Positions 11,127 through 22,485 of a DNA stretch of 64,000 nt are shown here, piece after piece. Source of the DNA: Tetramitus jugosus. Taxonomy: Eukaryota > Heterolobosea > Eutetramitea > Acrasida > Vahlkampfiidae. The notes below the pieces were generated by a model that worked only from the letters and a program-made list of their open reading frames with translations, was not told where the DNA came from and ran no database searches. Position 1 is the first letter of the stretch. The number at the start of each line of letters is the position of its first letter. The stretch is from positions 186,001 to 250,000 of the forward strand of contig OW569377.1 of NCBI GenBank assembly GCA_937625935.1, in the 5' to 3' direction. The position numbers were made by a program, and so were the translations under genes.

Positions 11127-14035
11127 CTGTTAGCTCACTGAATTTTTTGACGGGATAACTTAGCGTGAAAAAACGAAAGCACATGACACAGAAGAAGCAA
11201 ACAAAACGCAAAGCAAACACTCCTAATAAGAATAAACCACCATCAACGTCTTCGAACACAACATCAAGGTCTTCAAACACTCCAACCAAGTCATCAAGAC
11301 AACGAAAGAAGAACAGGTACGTAACTATGATGAGTCAAAGCAAGGAGAGTACGTGCTGAGCATACGTCTTTTTGATGACTGCAGAAGCCCGGTGTGTGCG
11401 TCTGTTGTATTGTCTGTAGGCGTGAGTTAATGCTGTGAGTGCCCATTGTGTGCATTCATTGTACATTATCCATGATGCGACACATCTTTTGATGTGACAG
11501 TGCTGGAAATATATTGCAGCTGACTCCTTTGTTATTATCAGCTATACTGACTTTAACTACTAGAGAACGTACATCGAATGAAACAGCAGAAGATACTGCT
11601 GGTAGTGACGACATTCGTACTATTTTAGAAACAAACGGTGATGGTGCAGATGAATCTCAAATCACTGTTGATGTGAATGACACACTGCGAGAACGTGAAC
11701 AAGGAGTTGATGATTGTGTACCTCGTTCCTACTGTACAAGCAGATGTAAATCTTGCCAATCATGTCAGTGTGTACTGGCTAAGCACATTTGCGTTCATGA
11801 AGGAGATGATGATAAGATATGCAAGTGCGATCCAGAGATCTGCAAGAACAAGACTGAAAAAGAAAGTGATGCCATTATTCTGAAAAGAAATTTATATCGG
11901 TTGATACAACCTTTGATAGTACTGATTGTGGTCCAGATCGTGATACATTCTCAGACAAGGATACTCCTTTTCAGATATTCATGAAACTTCTTGGCTCTGA
12001 ACTCAAGAATCATGTAATTGAGCAGACTCGTCTCTATTTTAATTACAATCAAACCTTTGCTAACGAGCAGAAAGCATTGAAAAAGTATTATGTAGACTTG
12101 AAGAAGTGGAACTTGCTGCAAAGAGCAGCTAAGAGCAATGCTAATGTATCTACAATATCATCAGATAACGCAAAGGGGAAAAAGAAACGTCATTCAAAGA
12201 AGGATACATCATCTGAAGATACCTACAATGTGTCCAAAGCAAAGAAGAGATTTGCTAATCCTACATTGACTCATATAACCAAATTTGTTGGTACTGATCA
12301 ACAAGCAGCCACTGTGCCTCAAGCAACGATTGACAATTCCCAATCTTCGGTGCCAAGTGGTGAAAGTAATTCACAAAATAATAACGACAGTCAGAACGCT
12401 CGCCAAACTACTTTATCTGGCCAACCAAAGCCCGTCAAACCAGTTATTCCTAATTTCCACGACTGGAAGCAGAGTAAAACACCAGAAGGAAAAGGCCCAT
12501 TTCGTGGGGATGCCTTTGACAGATACATACAAGTATTATGTGCGATGGGAATGAATGTTGTTCAAGGAGGGTACTACACCTACTGGAGCAAAGATAAACT
12601 GTTCAATAACTTGGTCATTTCTAAGATTATGTCAAGAGATGAATTTGTGAAATGTACGAAGTACATGATGTACGATGAAGAATGGTTTGAAGATAAATTG
12701 AATGAACGCTGGACTGCACTGTTCATACCCTCGCAACGAATTTCAATCGACGAAACACTGATCAGACTCCTACAGTCTTTCTCGTTTCAACAGTTTAATC
12801 CAAGTAAACCAGCGAAACGAGGTTTGAAGTATCTTGCAATGGCATGCGCAGCAACAGGGTATTTACTTAGATCAAAGCTGTACAAAGGCAGCAAAAGTGG
12901 CTTTCCAACAACACCCCAAGGCATTGTAATTAGTTTTATTGATTGGTTAGCTGCACGCAGCAACAAGAAGTACATTTATGCATTTGATAATTGGTTTACA
13001 ACTTACGACCTTGCTTTGGAATTAGCCGAGAAGAAGATCCCTTTTGTTGGGACAGTGCGAGCCAACAGACCTTCGTGGTTGTGGTCTGGATTGAAGAAGT
13101 ATATTCATACTCACGGAGATTGGACGTTCACTGTAAGTGAGGATGGGAGTCATGTGGCTTTGTCGCATTGGCACAACTCTACGAAGCCTGTTAATTTCTT
13201 GACGAATCTTGGAAGTAAGGATGTGCAAATGGGATCCAATGAAAATAAGACAGCTTTGCCAAAAGTGTCATATGAATATAAGATTGGGATGAGTGGAGTG
13301 GATCAAAATGACAAGATTGTGAGTAATGCACAGTTCTTCCCGTATAAAACGTATGGGTATTTGAAGAGAAACTTTTTCACTAAAATGGCTCAGAATCTGG
13401 CAAATGCTAAAATCATTTACAACTTACTCCACCCAAAGACTAAGGACAGTAGCTCTGTAGAAACAGGCTTTCACAAATTCAAGAAGGAATTTGTGTACGA
13501 AAACTTCAGCGCGGAGCGTATGTCAGGACACTTTTGCAACTCCCATTTGCACTTTTCTTCCAAGATCCAAACAACAACAAAGAGTGTGCCAGTATTCGGC
13601 AAAGATGGGTCTATTATTGGGCAAGAATGTAGAACAGTTCGTGTGAGAACCTCATATCAATGGTTCAAACATGAATGGAGTTATTTTGATCCAACGCCAA
13701 TGTGTCAACATTGCTTGGATAACAGTGTGAGGAGCAGAACATCATATACATGCAAGGCATGCGGTGTTGCTCTTCATCCTGGTTGCATGCTTGAGTACCA
13801 CTACCGGAAACATTTGTTTGCTGGATCGTAAATTTTCATCGGTTGCATCCATCTGTCAAAAATTTCGTTGAACCTCCAACCTAACAACCAATGGTGCATT
13901 TCACTGCGATGCGTTCGGCATACATGCCGGATGACCAACATATATGACATATGACCCCATATGACCAACAAATCAGACATTAGATTATCATTTCTAGAAA
14001 CATTAGCAACACATTTATTGTTCGTGACTTAACGG
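11127..14035 (+). mobile_element. piggyBac-type DNA transposon, about 2.9 kb
   Basis: A transposase gene lies between two TTAA tetranucleotides (11123-11126 and 14036-14039), the target duplicated by this superfamily. Directly inside them are imperfect inverted ends. The left reads CTGTTAGCTCACTGAA and the right, read inwards, CCGTTAAGTCACGAAC; about 12 of 15 positions match with one gap. TTAA is common in AT-rich DNA, so the ends are probable rather than proven. The element lies between the small membrane protein gene and a broken ORF. Confidence 0.65.
11165..13831 (+). pseudogene. piggyBac transposase (DDE_Tnp_1_7), one frameshift
   Basis: This would be a cut-and-paste transposase. An N-terminal basic/Ser-rich exon (11165-11316) appears to splice through GTACGT..GACAG to 11501. 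A Cys-rich segment follows (SYCTSRCKSCQSCQC and on). The frame is lost between about 11870 and 11890: the conserved core continues one frame over, reading FISVDTTFDSTDCGPDRD before the ATG at 11981. From that ATG 616 codons stay open. The catalytic aspartates are D257 (ISIDETL), D336 (YAFDNWFTT) and D441 (MSGVDQND). The end is a Cys/His-rich domain (CQHCLDN, CKACGVALHPGC). Codon-level decay is otherwise absent, so the break is recent, a sequencing error, or suppressed. Confidence 0.8.
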
Positions 14036-14039
14036 TTAA
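14036..14039. repeat. Right TTAA target-site copy of the piggyBac element
   Basis: This TTAA follows the right inverted end directly. It lies inside a 14-bp tandem duplication (14033-14046 and 14047-14060), so a second TTAA at 14050 is an alternative boundary. Confidence 0.45.
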
Positions 14040-14063
14040 TCGAAGTCGGTTAATCGAAGTTCA

Positions 14064-14431
14064 TCAATTTATCTTGAAGATACTCTTTAGAAATTCTTTG
14101 ATGAGTGCTTTCATCAATGACTCACCATATTCGCTGATCCACCTGCCAAAGAGATTCAGGGGCCCTTGGGTTTGTTTGGCCTTTGGCTCTGTTGCTGTTC
14201 TGGAAGAGAAGGTAAATCTACCGGTTCACGAAACACTTCAGTCGTCCATCCTGACACTATGTAGTACTTGGAGATCGGTTTTGTAAAGGGAAGAAGAATT
14301 TTCTGGGCTCCATGCGAGTAAAAGTTCGGCGCCGAACATCCAACCATCTTGATGTTCAGCTCTAAAAGCTTGATTGTACCTTCTCCCAAACATTGTATGA
14401 ATTCATTACGTTGATTCATGAAGGAGTTCAT
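14064..14431 (-). pseudogene. Small unknown ORF with an apparent frameshift
   Basis: From ATG 14431 the frame reads 91 codons (for example KMVGCSAPNFYSHGAQKIL and KYYIVSGWTTEVF) and stops just after KPKGP. One base over, protein-like sequence resumes at once (LNLFGRWISEYGESLMKALI) and ends at 14064. A single indel in the GGGCCCC run near 14160 would join them into about 121 codons. I do not recognise the protein. It lies within 30 bp of the piggyBac right end and may be a host gene fragment. Confidence 0.3.
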
Positions 14432-14507
14432 GTTCGCGATAATTCCTTATCAGGGATATCGATACGATGTGAGGATAGAATTTGACGTCAAATGTAATTT
14501 ATTGCCA

Positions 14508-17500
14508 TCAGATGTCGACCTCGTCAGGATTGTATGTTGACTGTCTCAATCTTTCAATGTCACTGCTAGTAATAGCTCCACCTTGCTCTTCTCTCCTTCT
14601 CTTCATTTTCTGTCTCTGGAGCTCTTCATCTTGTTTCTCTCTTTCTTGTTGTGCAGCTACCATGCCACTTGTCATGATGTTTACACCTTGAGAGCTATGG
14701 GCTTCTACACTGCGCTTAATACGCAACATTTCTTTAAATGTGTCAATATTACCATGATTCTTCTCAAACTGCGTCCACACTTGCCAAAATTCCTTGTCCG
14801 ATCGAGGATCGCAGTACTTGGAGCAGTGAGCAAGGATGGATCGCGCTCGATCAATCTCCCCCAACTTTCTCTCCAGTTCTGCATACTTGAGGCACAGGTC
14901 TCTGACTGGTCGAGTGCTTGTCGATTGAGCAAACATGTCCAAATGACCAATTGCTTGCTCATAAATGTTTCGGGCCCGAGAGAGACCATAGTATTGAGCA
15001 GCCTTGAAAATGTACAGCATGTACATGTCATAGACATCTTGTGCCGCAGTCGGTGATGATTGATTCTTGTTGGATATTAGGGCTTGAGTGGCTCTCTCGT
15101 ACACACCCATCGCATGTCTCAACAGTCCATACTCCTCCTCCATTTGAGCATACAGAATGTACAAAGGCTTGGCATAATCCACTGGTGCCTGACTCAGAGA
15201 CTGTTCGAACAAGTCTCTTATTCGCTCCAATTTTCGATTGTTACTATTCAATAATAAACTGGTGGTGGCACTAGTGCTGCTATGCTTTTGATTACTCAAC
15301 AAGAATCGCTGCATGAATCGATTGAGATATTGGACCCAAATGTGATGAACCTGTGGATACTTGTTCTGGAAGAGTTGAATACCCTTCTCATATGCCTGGA
15401 AAGTCATTTCATAGTACTGGTTCTGCCACAGGAAATTGGCATAGTTGAGAATGGTGATTGGTGTGGCAATCTTGAGTTGAATCATTCGATCATAAATCTC
15501 AATCACTTGATTCATGGCATACTGTTCTTCCATTTGACTGTCATTTGTTCCAACAACAGTCTTCTCATTCTTTTGCTTGTCCTTGTGCAGTTGTTGTTGC
15601 TGCTTCTCCTTGCTTGATTTTCTCTTTTCAAATTGAAACAATGATTCCTGAATGTCCAAATACAAGTTCCACAGCTTCACATGTCTTCTCAACCACCTGT
15701 TTCCTGTCGTGTTGTTGTTGCTGTTCGTGGTGGTGGTCGAGTTGAATAGCACTCTCTGTATCAGTTCATATGCACCTTGTACATTGTTAATGCGCAACTC
15801 CATCTCAATGTACTCGCACCACAATTGTGCCATATCATCTGTGGAATAGAATTGAGCGTTGGACTCGATTGCTTTTTCAAAAATGGTGCGACATGATTCC
15901 AAGTCCTTGAATCGATACAGATAATATCGGGCAAAGCTCGTATACAGTGTAAAAGGTCGTCCACCCACAGCTTTTGATGCATCCACACTCTCAATTGCCG
16001 CTGTAAACGTATCGACAATGGTTTGATCATTCACTGGAATCAAATACAATTGTTGTTGTTGTTGTTGACCATCGACAGTAGCATCCAAAGGAGAGGATTC
16101 ACTTGTCCTCGTCTTCTTTTGATGTTGTTGTGCAGTGTCATCATTATCATTAGATTCCACATGCTCTTCATTTTGCTCATCATTTTCTTCATCATCGAGT
16201 GTCTTCTTGTCAACATGAGCAGCAGTGACTTCTTGTTGCTCCTGTTGACTGTGCAGATACTTGATGTACAGTTGAATACGTTTGTGCCAATTGGATACGT
16301 GATGCGGGTTCTGCCTCAATAGAACAGCATTGCTCAAGAAGGGTCTCCTCTGCATCAAATACTCATACTTTGCAATATACATTTCCAATTGAACCGATAA
16401 GAGTTGATGATCCATTTGATGTTCACTCTTGTTGTTGTTGTTGTCACCACTGTCATCATTTTCATTATCATCTTCATTATCATCTTCATTATCATGATCC
16501 TTCCTATTCAATGATTGCATACAATGACTCATCAATTCATCCAACAGACTAGAATATTGATCAAATAGTTGATTGTAGTCCTTGATTGTTGATACATGAT
16601 TGTTCATGACATTTTCCAACACATTGAACGCACTCTCAAATCTACCATTGTTTATATAGCAATGTACCCATGTACTGTACAATTCAATGTGTAGACTGGG
16701 ATGTTGTTGAATACCGTGTTGAATCACTTGTTCAATATTGAATTCATTCTTATGAGTGCTGTCGTCAAGTAATGACAAGTGAGGTATAATTTGAATCATG
16801 TGATTCATCCATTCACTTTCATTCCACTGTTGTTGTTGTTTGTTCTTTGGTTGTTGTTGTTGTTGTTGTTGTTGTCTTCTCATGTTCAACAACAAGAAAT
16901 CAAATGCATCTTGATAAAATTGATGATTCAACAAGAAGTGTAAATATTGTTTGGAATAGTTGTTGTTGAAGTGCAGATATCGATGATAGAGAGATTGGAT
17001 GGTTGATTTGTATCGATGAACAAAATCATGATGATTACTTGATTGTTGTTGTATTTGTTTAGAGAGATAGTTGAATAGACATGTCCATATGCGTTCATGT
17101 TGACTGACTGGTAGTGATAAGAGACATTGATTGAACAGTTGAATCACAATTGATTTCAATTCAAATCTCTTCATCATGTACTGCAAGTAATCAATCCATA
17201 TGCGTGGATATTGATACATGTATTCCAATGATTTGTTGAACAAGTGTGGTATCATCATCGTCATTATTGTTGTTGTTGTTGTTGTTGATTTCTTACCATC
17301 ATTATTGTTGTTGTTGTTATCATTGTTGTTATTGATGTGTTGTTGTATCCAATACTGTTCATGAGACAATTTCAATTGAATGTAGTGATACCATAATTTG
17401 TAACTGAATGGCAAATGAGAGAGTGCTCTCTCATACAACACATACACACTATTCAACATGTGTATTGTATTATTGTTATGAGTAGGATTAGTAGTATTCG

Positions 17501-17744
17501 TAATTGTTGTTGTTGTTGTTGTTGTGAGATCTACTTGAGAGAGAATGGTGTTTTGCTTGTGTTGAATATAGTTCCACCAGTGTCTCAATTCATACTTGTT
17601 ATGATACACTGCATCTTCATACTCAATATCTTGATCATCTTGTATCAAGTACTTGGCAATGTCACTGTATGATGGTGGTGATGATGATTGGATCACTGTA
17701 TGTTGTTGTTGTTGTTGTTGTTGATCTGTTCGAGCTTGAGACAT
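14508..17744 (-). CDS. SYF1: Pre-mRNA-splicing factor SYF1/XAB2
   Basis: This is a HAT-repeat scaffold of the Prp19-associated (NineTeen) spliceosome complex and is nuclear. It has 1078 residues in one exon. Half-a-TPR repeats run through the protein (for example YVLYERALSHLPFSYKLWYHY and ARNIYEQAIGHLD). The C-terminal signature FKEMLRIKRSVEAHSSQGVN followed by a coiled charged end with EQGGAITSSDIERLR is typical of SYF1/XAB2. It is longer than the usual ~850 residues because of Q, N, T and D/E runs between repeats. The ATG at 17744 is preferred to the longer open frame because upstream codons look like untranslated leader and the protein starts MSQARTDQ followed by polyQ. Confidence 0.92.
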   Translation of the reverse strand: MSQARTDQQQQQQQHTVIQSSSPPSYSDIAKYLIQDDQDIEYEDAVYHNKYELRHWWNYIQHKQNTILSQVDLTTTTTTTITNTTNPTHNNNTIHMLNSVYVLYERALSHLPFSYKLWYHYIQLKLSHEQYWIQQHINNNNDNNNNNNDGKKSTTTTTTIMTMMIPHLFNKSLEYMYQYPRIWIDYLQYMMKRFELKSIVIQLFNQCLLSLPVSQHERIWTCLFNYLSKQIQQQSSNHHDFVHRYKSTIQSLYHRYLHFNNNYSKQYLHFLLNHQFYQDAFDFLLLNMRRQQQQQQQQPKNKQQQQWNESEWMNHMIQIIPHLSLLDDSTHKNEFNIEQVIQHGIQQHPSLHIELYSTWVHCYINNGRFESAFNVLENVMNNHVSTIKDYNQLFDQYSSLLDELMSHCMQSLNRKDHDNEDDNEDDNENDDSGDNNNNKSEHQMDHQLLSVQLEMYIAKYEYLMQRRPFLSNAVLLRQNPHHVSNWHKRIQLYIKYLHSQQEQQEVTAAHVDKKTLDDEENDEQNEEHVESNDNDDTAQQHQKKTRTSESSPLDATVDGQQQQQQLYLIPVNDQTIVDTFTAAIESVDASKAVGGRPFTLYTSFARYYLYRFKDLESCRTIFEKAIESNAQFYSTDDMAQLWCEYIEMELRINNVQGAYELIQRVLFNSTTTTNSNNNTTGNRWLRRHVKLWNLYLDIQESLFQFEKRKSSKEKQQQQLHKDKQKNEKTVVGTNDSQMEEQYAMNQVIEIYDRMIQLKIATPITILNYANFLWQNQYYEMTFQAYEKGIQLFQNKYPQVHHIWVQYLNRFMQRFLLSNQKHSSTSATTSLLLNSNNRKLERIRDLFEQSLSQAPVDYAKPLYILYAQMEEEYGLLRHAMGVYERATQALISNKNQSSPTAAQDVYDMYMLYIFKAAQYYGLSRARNIYEQAIGHLDMFAQSTSTRPVRDLCLKYAELERKLGEIDRARSILAHCSKYCDPRSDKEFWQVWTQFEKNHGNIDTFKEMLRIKRSVEAHSSQGVNIMTSGMVAAQQEREKQDEELQRQKMKRRREEQGGAITSSDIERLRQSTYNPDEVDI

Positions 17745-18018
17745 TTTTTTTCTCTCTCTGGGTTGTTTGTATTTTTGGTCTTGAGCACGTTTCACACAAA
17801 CGAATGAACTTTTGTCGGCGATAGGGGAAATCTGTCGCTTGTTGTTTGTCTCGAACGGAAAATAAAGGAAACACAAAGTCTCACACAACGAACAGCGAAC
17901 AAACAACATCCCCCAATCTCATCTCCATATACACTCCCGTATCATCAATCATCATCAATAATCATTCATCAATAATCATTCATCAATAATCATTCATCAA
18001 TAATCATAGTATAATACA

Positions 18019-21000
18019 ATGGGTAATGTGTGTAGTGAGAGAAGGCAATACAAGGTCATCATTGCCAGTGTCTATCCAAAAGATGAATCCGATGATAAAC
18101 CAAATCAAGATGCCATTCGAAAATTGACAATGTACTGCCTCAATAACTCTGATTTGTTGCCAACAATTGGTAATCGTATTGAGAAATTGATTCGAAATGA
18201 TTTATTGAGAAAAAAATACAGGTATGAATGAATATATTGTACAATACACAACTCTATGAGACATGTCATTGATGATGATACCTTTTTTTGTGTCCTTCTG
18301 ATCCCTACAATAACAATAACAACAACAAACAAACAAACAATATATTGACATCCTCATCATCATTTACCATCTAAATCTATAGTAAAGTCCTAGTGGGATG
18401 CAGAGCACTTGAATCCATTATTGTGACATGTCATGATGACTTGAGTTATTTTATTATTAATATTGAATCAATTGTTCACTTGTTGATTGAACATTCTGAT
18501 GTTAGACTCAAGATTCAAGCCACTGAAATTGTACTGTTTCATATTTTTTCAATGATTTGTTTGTTTATTGATTTGTATGAGATCATGACTCACACATAAT
18601 AATAATAATAATAATATCATATACATATACATACATATATATATAGTTGAACAAGGCGTTGGAACATGTGAGTGCTTCTCAATTCAGAAGAATAGATGCA
18701 TTTGTAAAGAGATTGATTGAAATGTCAACCACCACCACTACTACTACCACTACCACTACCAACAGCAACAACAATCAACAAAAACAACAAAAACTGCAAC
18801 AACAACAATTAAAGGTAAAGATTGCATCCATGAGAACACTATCTAAAATGACTAGTTCACTGGATGCGAGTGTCTTGTTTGAGAGACATCATGAAATTCT
18901 TCCACCTGTTCTATCCAATCTCAAGGATGCCATTACATCAGCATCAGCATCCACTACTCCAACTATCAACAATAATACTACTACTAGTAGTAGTAGTAGT
19001 AGTGTAGTTGCTGTTCCACAGTCTCTATTGGACTCTATTAATCGTGATGATTATCATGAGAATGGACTGTCAATGGAATTGAAAAAAAAGAATCGATCCA
19101 TCAATGATGTTGACTTGTTGATCACCAATGAACACTATCTTCAATGTTCTATCGATTGTTTGTCCAGTATTGCTAGAACTGCCAATCTGTCCAATGCTCG
19201 CAATCTCATGAAACCCATTATTGATTATTTGGACAGAGATCAGAATTGGCAATTGGAAGGCTATGCACAGTGTATCATGAGAACACTGGTGTCGAATGGA
19301 TGGTCAGCCGATGGATATTACTTGGTCAACTTTTTGATTCAACACGTGGATTCAATCACTGACAATCAGCCACAAGTACAAGTACAACCACAACAGAATG
19401 ATATTGTGAGTACGAATAATAATAATAATAATAACAACTTGAATAACAACAATGTGAATAATGACAGTAACAACAACAACAACAAGAATGTGAAACAAAT
19501 ATTTATGATTATGAACTATATTATTCAAATACAGAGTAAGAAGGGTGCTGTCGGTCCAACTGCTCTCACAACAGTTACTCTATTGATTCGATTGTTGATG
19601 AAGTTGTCATCTCAACAACAACAACAACAGTCATCTCCATCATCATCATCATCCACATCATCTGAACAATTGCAATACATTTCTGAAACGATTGAAACTA
19701 TTGCAAAGCGTGGTCAATTCACATCACAAAACATTAATATCATGAGTGCCATTCTATCCAATATCAAGTCATGTAGAACAGAGAGAGAAATTACAGTCTT
19801 GTTACACGTGGTTCTGCGTGTTGCTGCTCATGCATCCTCCACGGTCTCCCAGGGTAAATTCTATCCTGAGAGTCTACTCAAGACCATTGTTGATGAATTG
19901 ATGAACATTCACAACAATAATCTACAACAAGCACAACAACAGCAGCAACAGCAGTCATCCTCAGCAGTTGCAGTCAATGCATTCAATAGAGGATTGTTGC
20001 TCGAGTTGATTCAAGCGTTGATTCAGAATGCTGCTCTATCCAATCACAAGGCCAGTAGCAGCATAACTGATCAACAAGTGAGTACATTGGTCGATGGTGA
20101 ACAATACATTAATGTGAGTCAATCAACCATCGTAACCACTACAACAACAACAAATGTTGTGCAAACAGCAAGCAGCAGTACTACTACGACAGCTGCTGCC
20201 ACTACTGCCGTTGTGGATCTGTCAGAAGACGCACAACAAACAACAACAACTGTGAATGCTGCTGTCATATCATTGAACACTCCACCTGATGTTCAATCAA
20301 CACTTGCTATTCTCAGCAAGAAGCAAAGAGATGATATTCATTCTGTCTTGTTTAGAATTCTGTTGTCCATCTCTTCACTGTCGACTGAGACTGGTGTGTT
20401 GATTCAAGTGTTGAAAACATTGAACTGTATGCTCAAGCAGTACAGAAACAAGGATTTGGAGGGATCAATTCCATTGATCTTCCGTGTTCAAGAGTTGTTG
20501 CACGCTCAAATCGTATCGTCATCCAACTCTATGGCCAACTCTTCATCCAATGCTTCTCTTGATACGGTTCACACACCAACTACTACCTCTCCTACAACAG
20601 ATTTGACAGCTGTGGTTGATGACGCATCAAGCATCAGCAACAATCAGTTGGCAAACAAGACGGATGCTCAACCTGCGACAACCTCCATCACTACAACTTT
20701 GAGCAATGAAGAATGGAAAAAGATTGTGGCTGTTCACTCTGTGATTGCTCTCTTCTTGATGTCCCTTGCAAGACTCTACTCGAACAAGGACGTGGAGAAG
20801 TATGTTGTCTCTGTGATTGAACAGAGAATTGAACAAGGACAGATTCATCCAAACATTTTGACTCAAATCGATGATATCTTGGCTCAAATGAACACATACA
20901 ACTATCACCATTCGTTGCTTGCTCAAGGTTTGGACAATTTGTTGACAATGGTGCTCTCATTCGAAGGCAACAAGAACAACGCGTCCATTGTTTTGTTCAA

Positions 21001-21658
21001 TTCTCAGACTATCATTGATATCTTGTGCAAGGTGGAAGCCATTAAGCAGTCCTATGACAATGCAAGAGAGAGATTGGGCACCGTGTTCGCAGCCACTCAC
21101 TCGGATGCAAGACTTGGTGGTGGCAGCACTGTCAGTACCAAACTGTCTCACAGCCGAAATCAATCAAGTAAGGAAGAGGATTTGGATGCTCATTGGGACA
21201 TGATTGATGATGAGAGAGACAGTGTCAGATACACTTCTTCAGTGGCTGATCTGAACGAGCCAAACACTGACACGGAACTTTTGGTGCTTGATGAACAATC
21301 GAATGAAGCATCCATGCTCGCCATCAATTTTATCGAGCTCGGAGGAAATAGTATGGCAAAGGCTCAGGAATCACAAAAGGCAGTGCACGATCTATTGAAC
21401 TCGCTCCGCTCTCCAAAGACAAATCTCCAGCTCTCATCGAATCAAATGGACGAAGAAGACAATGACAGTACTGACACTGATGAATACAATGGTCCATCTG
21501 AAACTGATCGTATGGACACGTCCATCAACAGTGCCACCGTAGACGTATTCCATAATCATCATAGCAAGACATTGAAAGCGGGAAGAAATGGTGTAACAGA
21601 CGCTGTACCACAATTTTATCTATTCGATTCACCAGAGTTTTTAACACCTGCTAATTAA
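18019..21658 (+). CDS. EFR3: EFR3-like plasma-membrane scaffold
   Basis: EFR3 anchors the PI4KIIIalpha-TTC7 complex at the plasma membrane. The exons are 18019-18221, 18383-18530 and 18647-21658 (1120 residues), with introns GTATGA..TATAG and GTACTG..TATAG that preserve phase. The N-terminal MGNVCSERR has Gly2 and Cys5, which suits myristoylation/palmitoylation membrane anchoring. The join at the second intron gives ATEILNKALEHVSASQFRR, matching the layout of the EFR3 helical N-domain, and MRTLSKMTSSLDASVLFE follows. The long C-terminal half is rich in polyQ, polyN, Thr and Ser and ends acidic. Assignment rests on the order of the N-terminal motifs. Confidence 0.8.
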
Positions 21659-21888
21659 TGACTGTAAACTACTACAACACCTTATCCACAAGTATTGCCT
21701 TTTTCAAATCATTGTTCCTTCCATTCTTTTTGTAGTCGGACGATCGTTTGCTGAAGAATCAGTTACGAAAGAACTTTGGCGCCCGAACCCAACTACGTGC
21801 TTCCTCCAATTGGTCAGATCGAAAAACTCTTTATTTGCTCGTTGCCATCGAAACAACAACGAACTAACAACCACAATTTCAATCTACC

Positions 21889-22323
21889 ATGTCTCAAAGA
21901 ACCCACACTGGAGGTCTTTATTGCTCTGAAGGCTCCACTCATGTAAATAGGCCTAGTGTCCGAGTTAGACATCCTCCTGGAGGTTCTTCCGGCTTTAATT
22001 TCTTTACTGGAGAATCCAATGCCTCTGCTGGTCCATCTCAAGCTTCATCTTCCTCCAACCTCAATGATCAGAGACAAGAAAGAGACTGTGGTGATAGTGT
22101 GAATGTCAAACCATATGCTTCGCCAGCCAAGGAAAACAATCCACCAGTTCATTTGGAATCCAAAGTAGAAGAAACTCAAGCTCCGAGCAACTCTCGCGTT
22201 AACGATGCCACCAGAGATCAAGGTGCAATTTTCTGTAGCGAAGGAAATCAAATAAGAAACAAACCGAGTGTTAGAGTGAGGAATCCACCGGGTGGAGGAT
22301 CCAGTGGTTGGGGTTTCAGTTAA
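21889..22323 (+). CDS. Jupiter/HN1-like small protein with two PPGG repeats
   Basis: This 144-residue, Ser/Asn-rich, probably disordered protein has the same module at both ends. Residues about 22-40 read RPSVRVRHPPGGSSGFNF and the C-terminus reads KPSVRVRNPPGGGSSGWGFS. Each module is preceded by a YCSEG or FCSEG motif. The module resembles the SSRVLRPPGGGS motif of the Jupiter (JPT1/HN1) family of microtubule-associated proteins. That is a short-motif resemblance, so the function (microtubule binding) is inferred. There is no membrane segment and no intron. Confidence 0.65.
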   Translation: MSQRTHTGGLYCSEGSTHVNRPSVRVRHPPGGSSGFNFFTGESNASAGPSQASSSSNLNDQRQERDCGDSVNVKPYASPAKENNPPVHLESKVEETQAPSNSRVNDATRDQGAIFCSEGNQIRNKPSVRVRNPPGGGSSGWGFS

Positions 22324-22485
22324 ATGAGATAAGATTGGGTTGATAGGATCAAGTCAATCTCTCAGAACTATTAAACAACTTTATCAATTGTACCTTACTA
22401 TTGGAAGCTCTAGTTTGTTCGACATGTGTACCCTCATATTTTCAGGAATTCAAAGCTCCGGGAAATCAAAACACAAATAGAGACA

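Noticed and set aside
11981-11984. ATGA overlap as a termination-reinitiation signal between two transposon ORFs
   Set aside because: Sequence upstream of the ATG in the downstream frame is clearly part of the transposase fold, so a frameshift explains it better.
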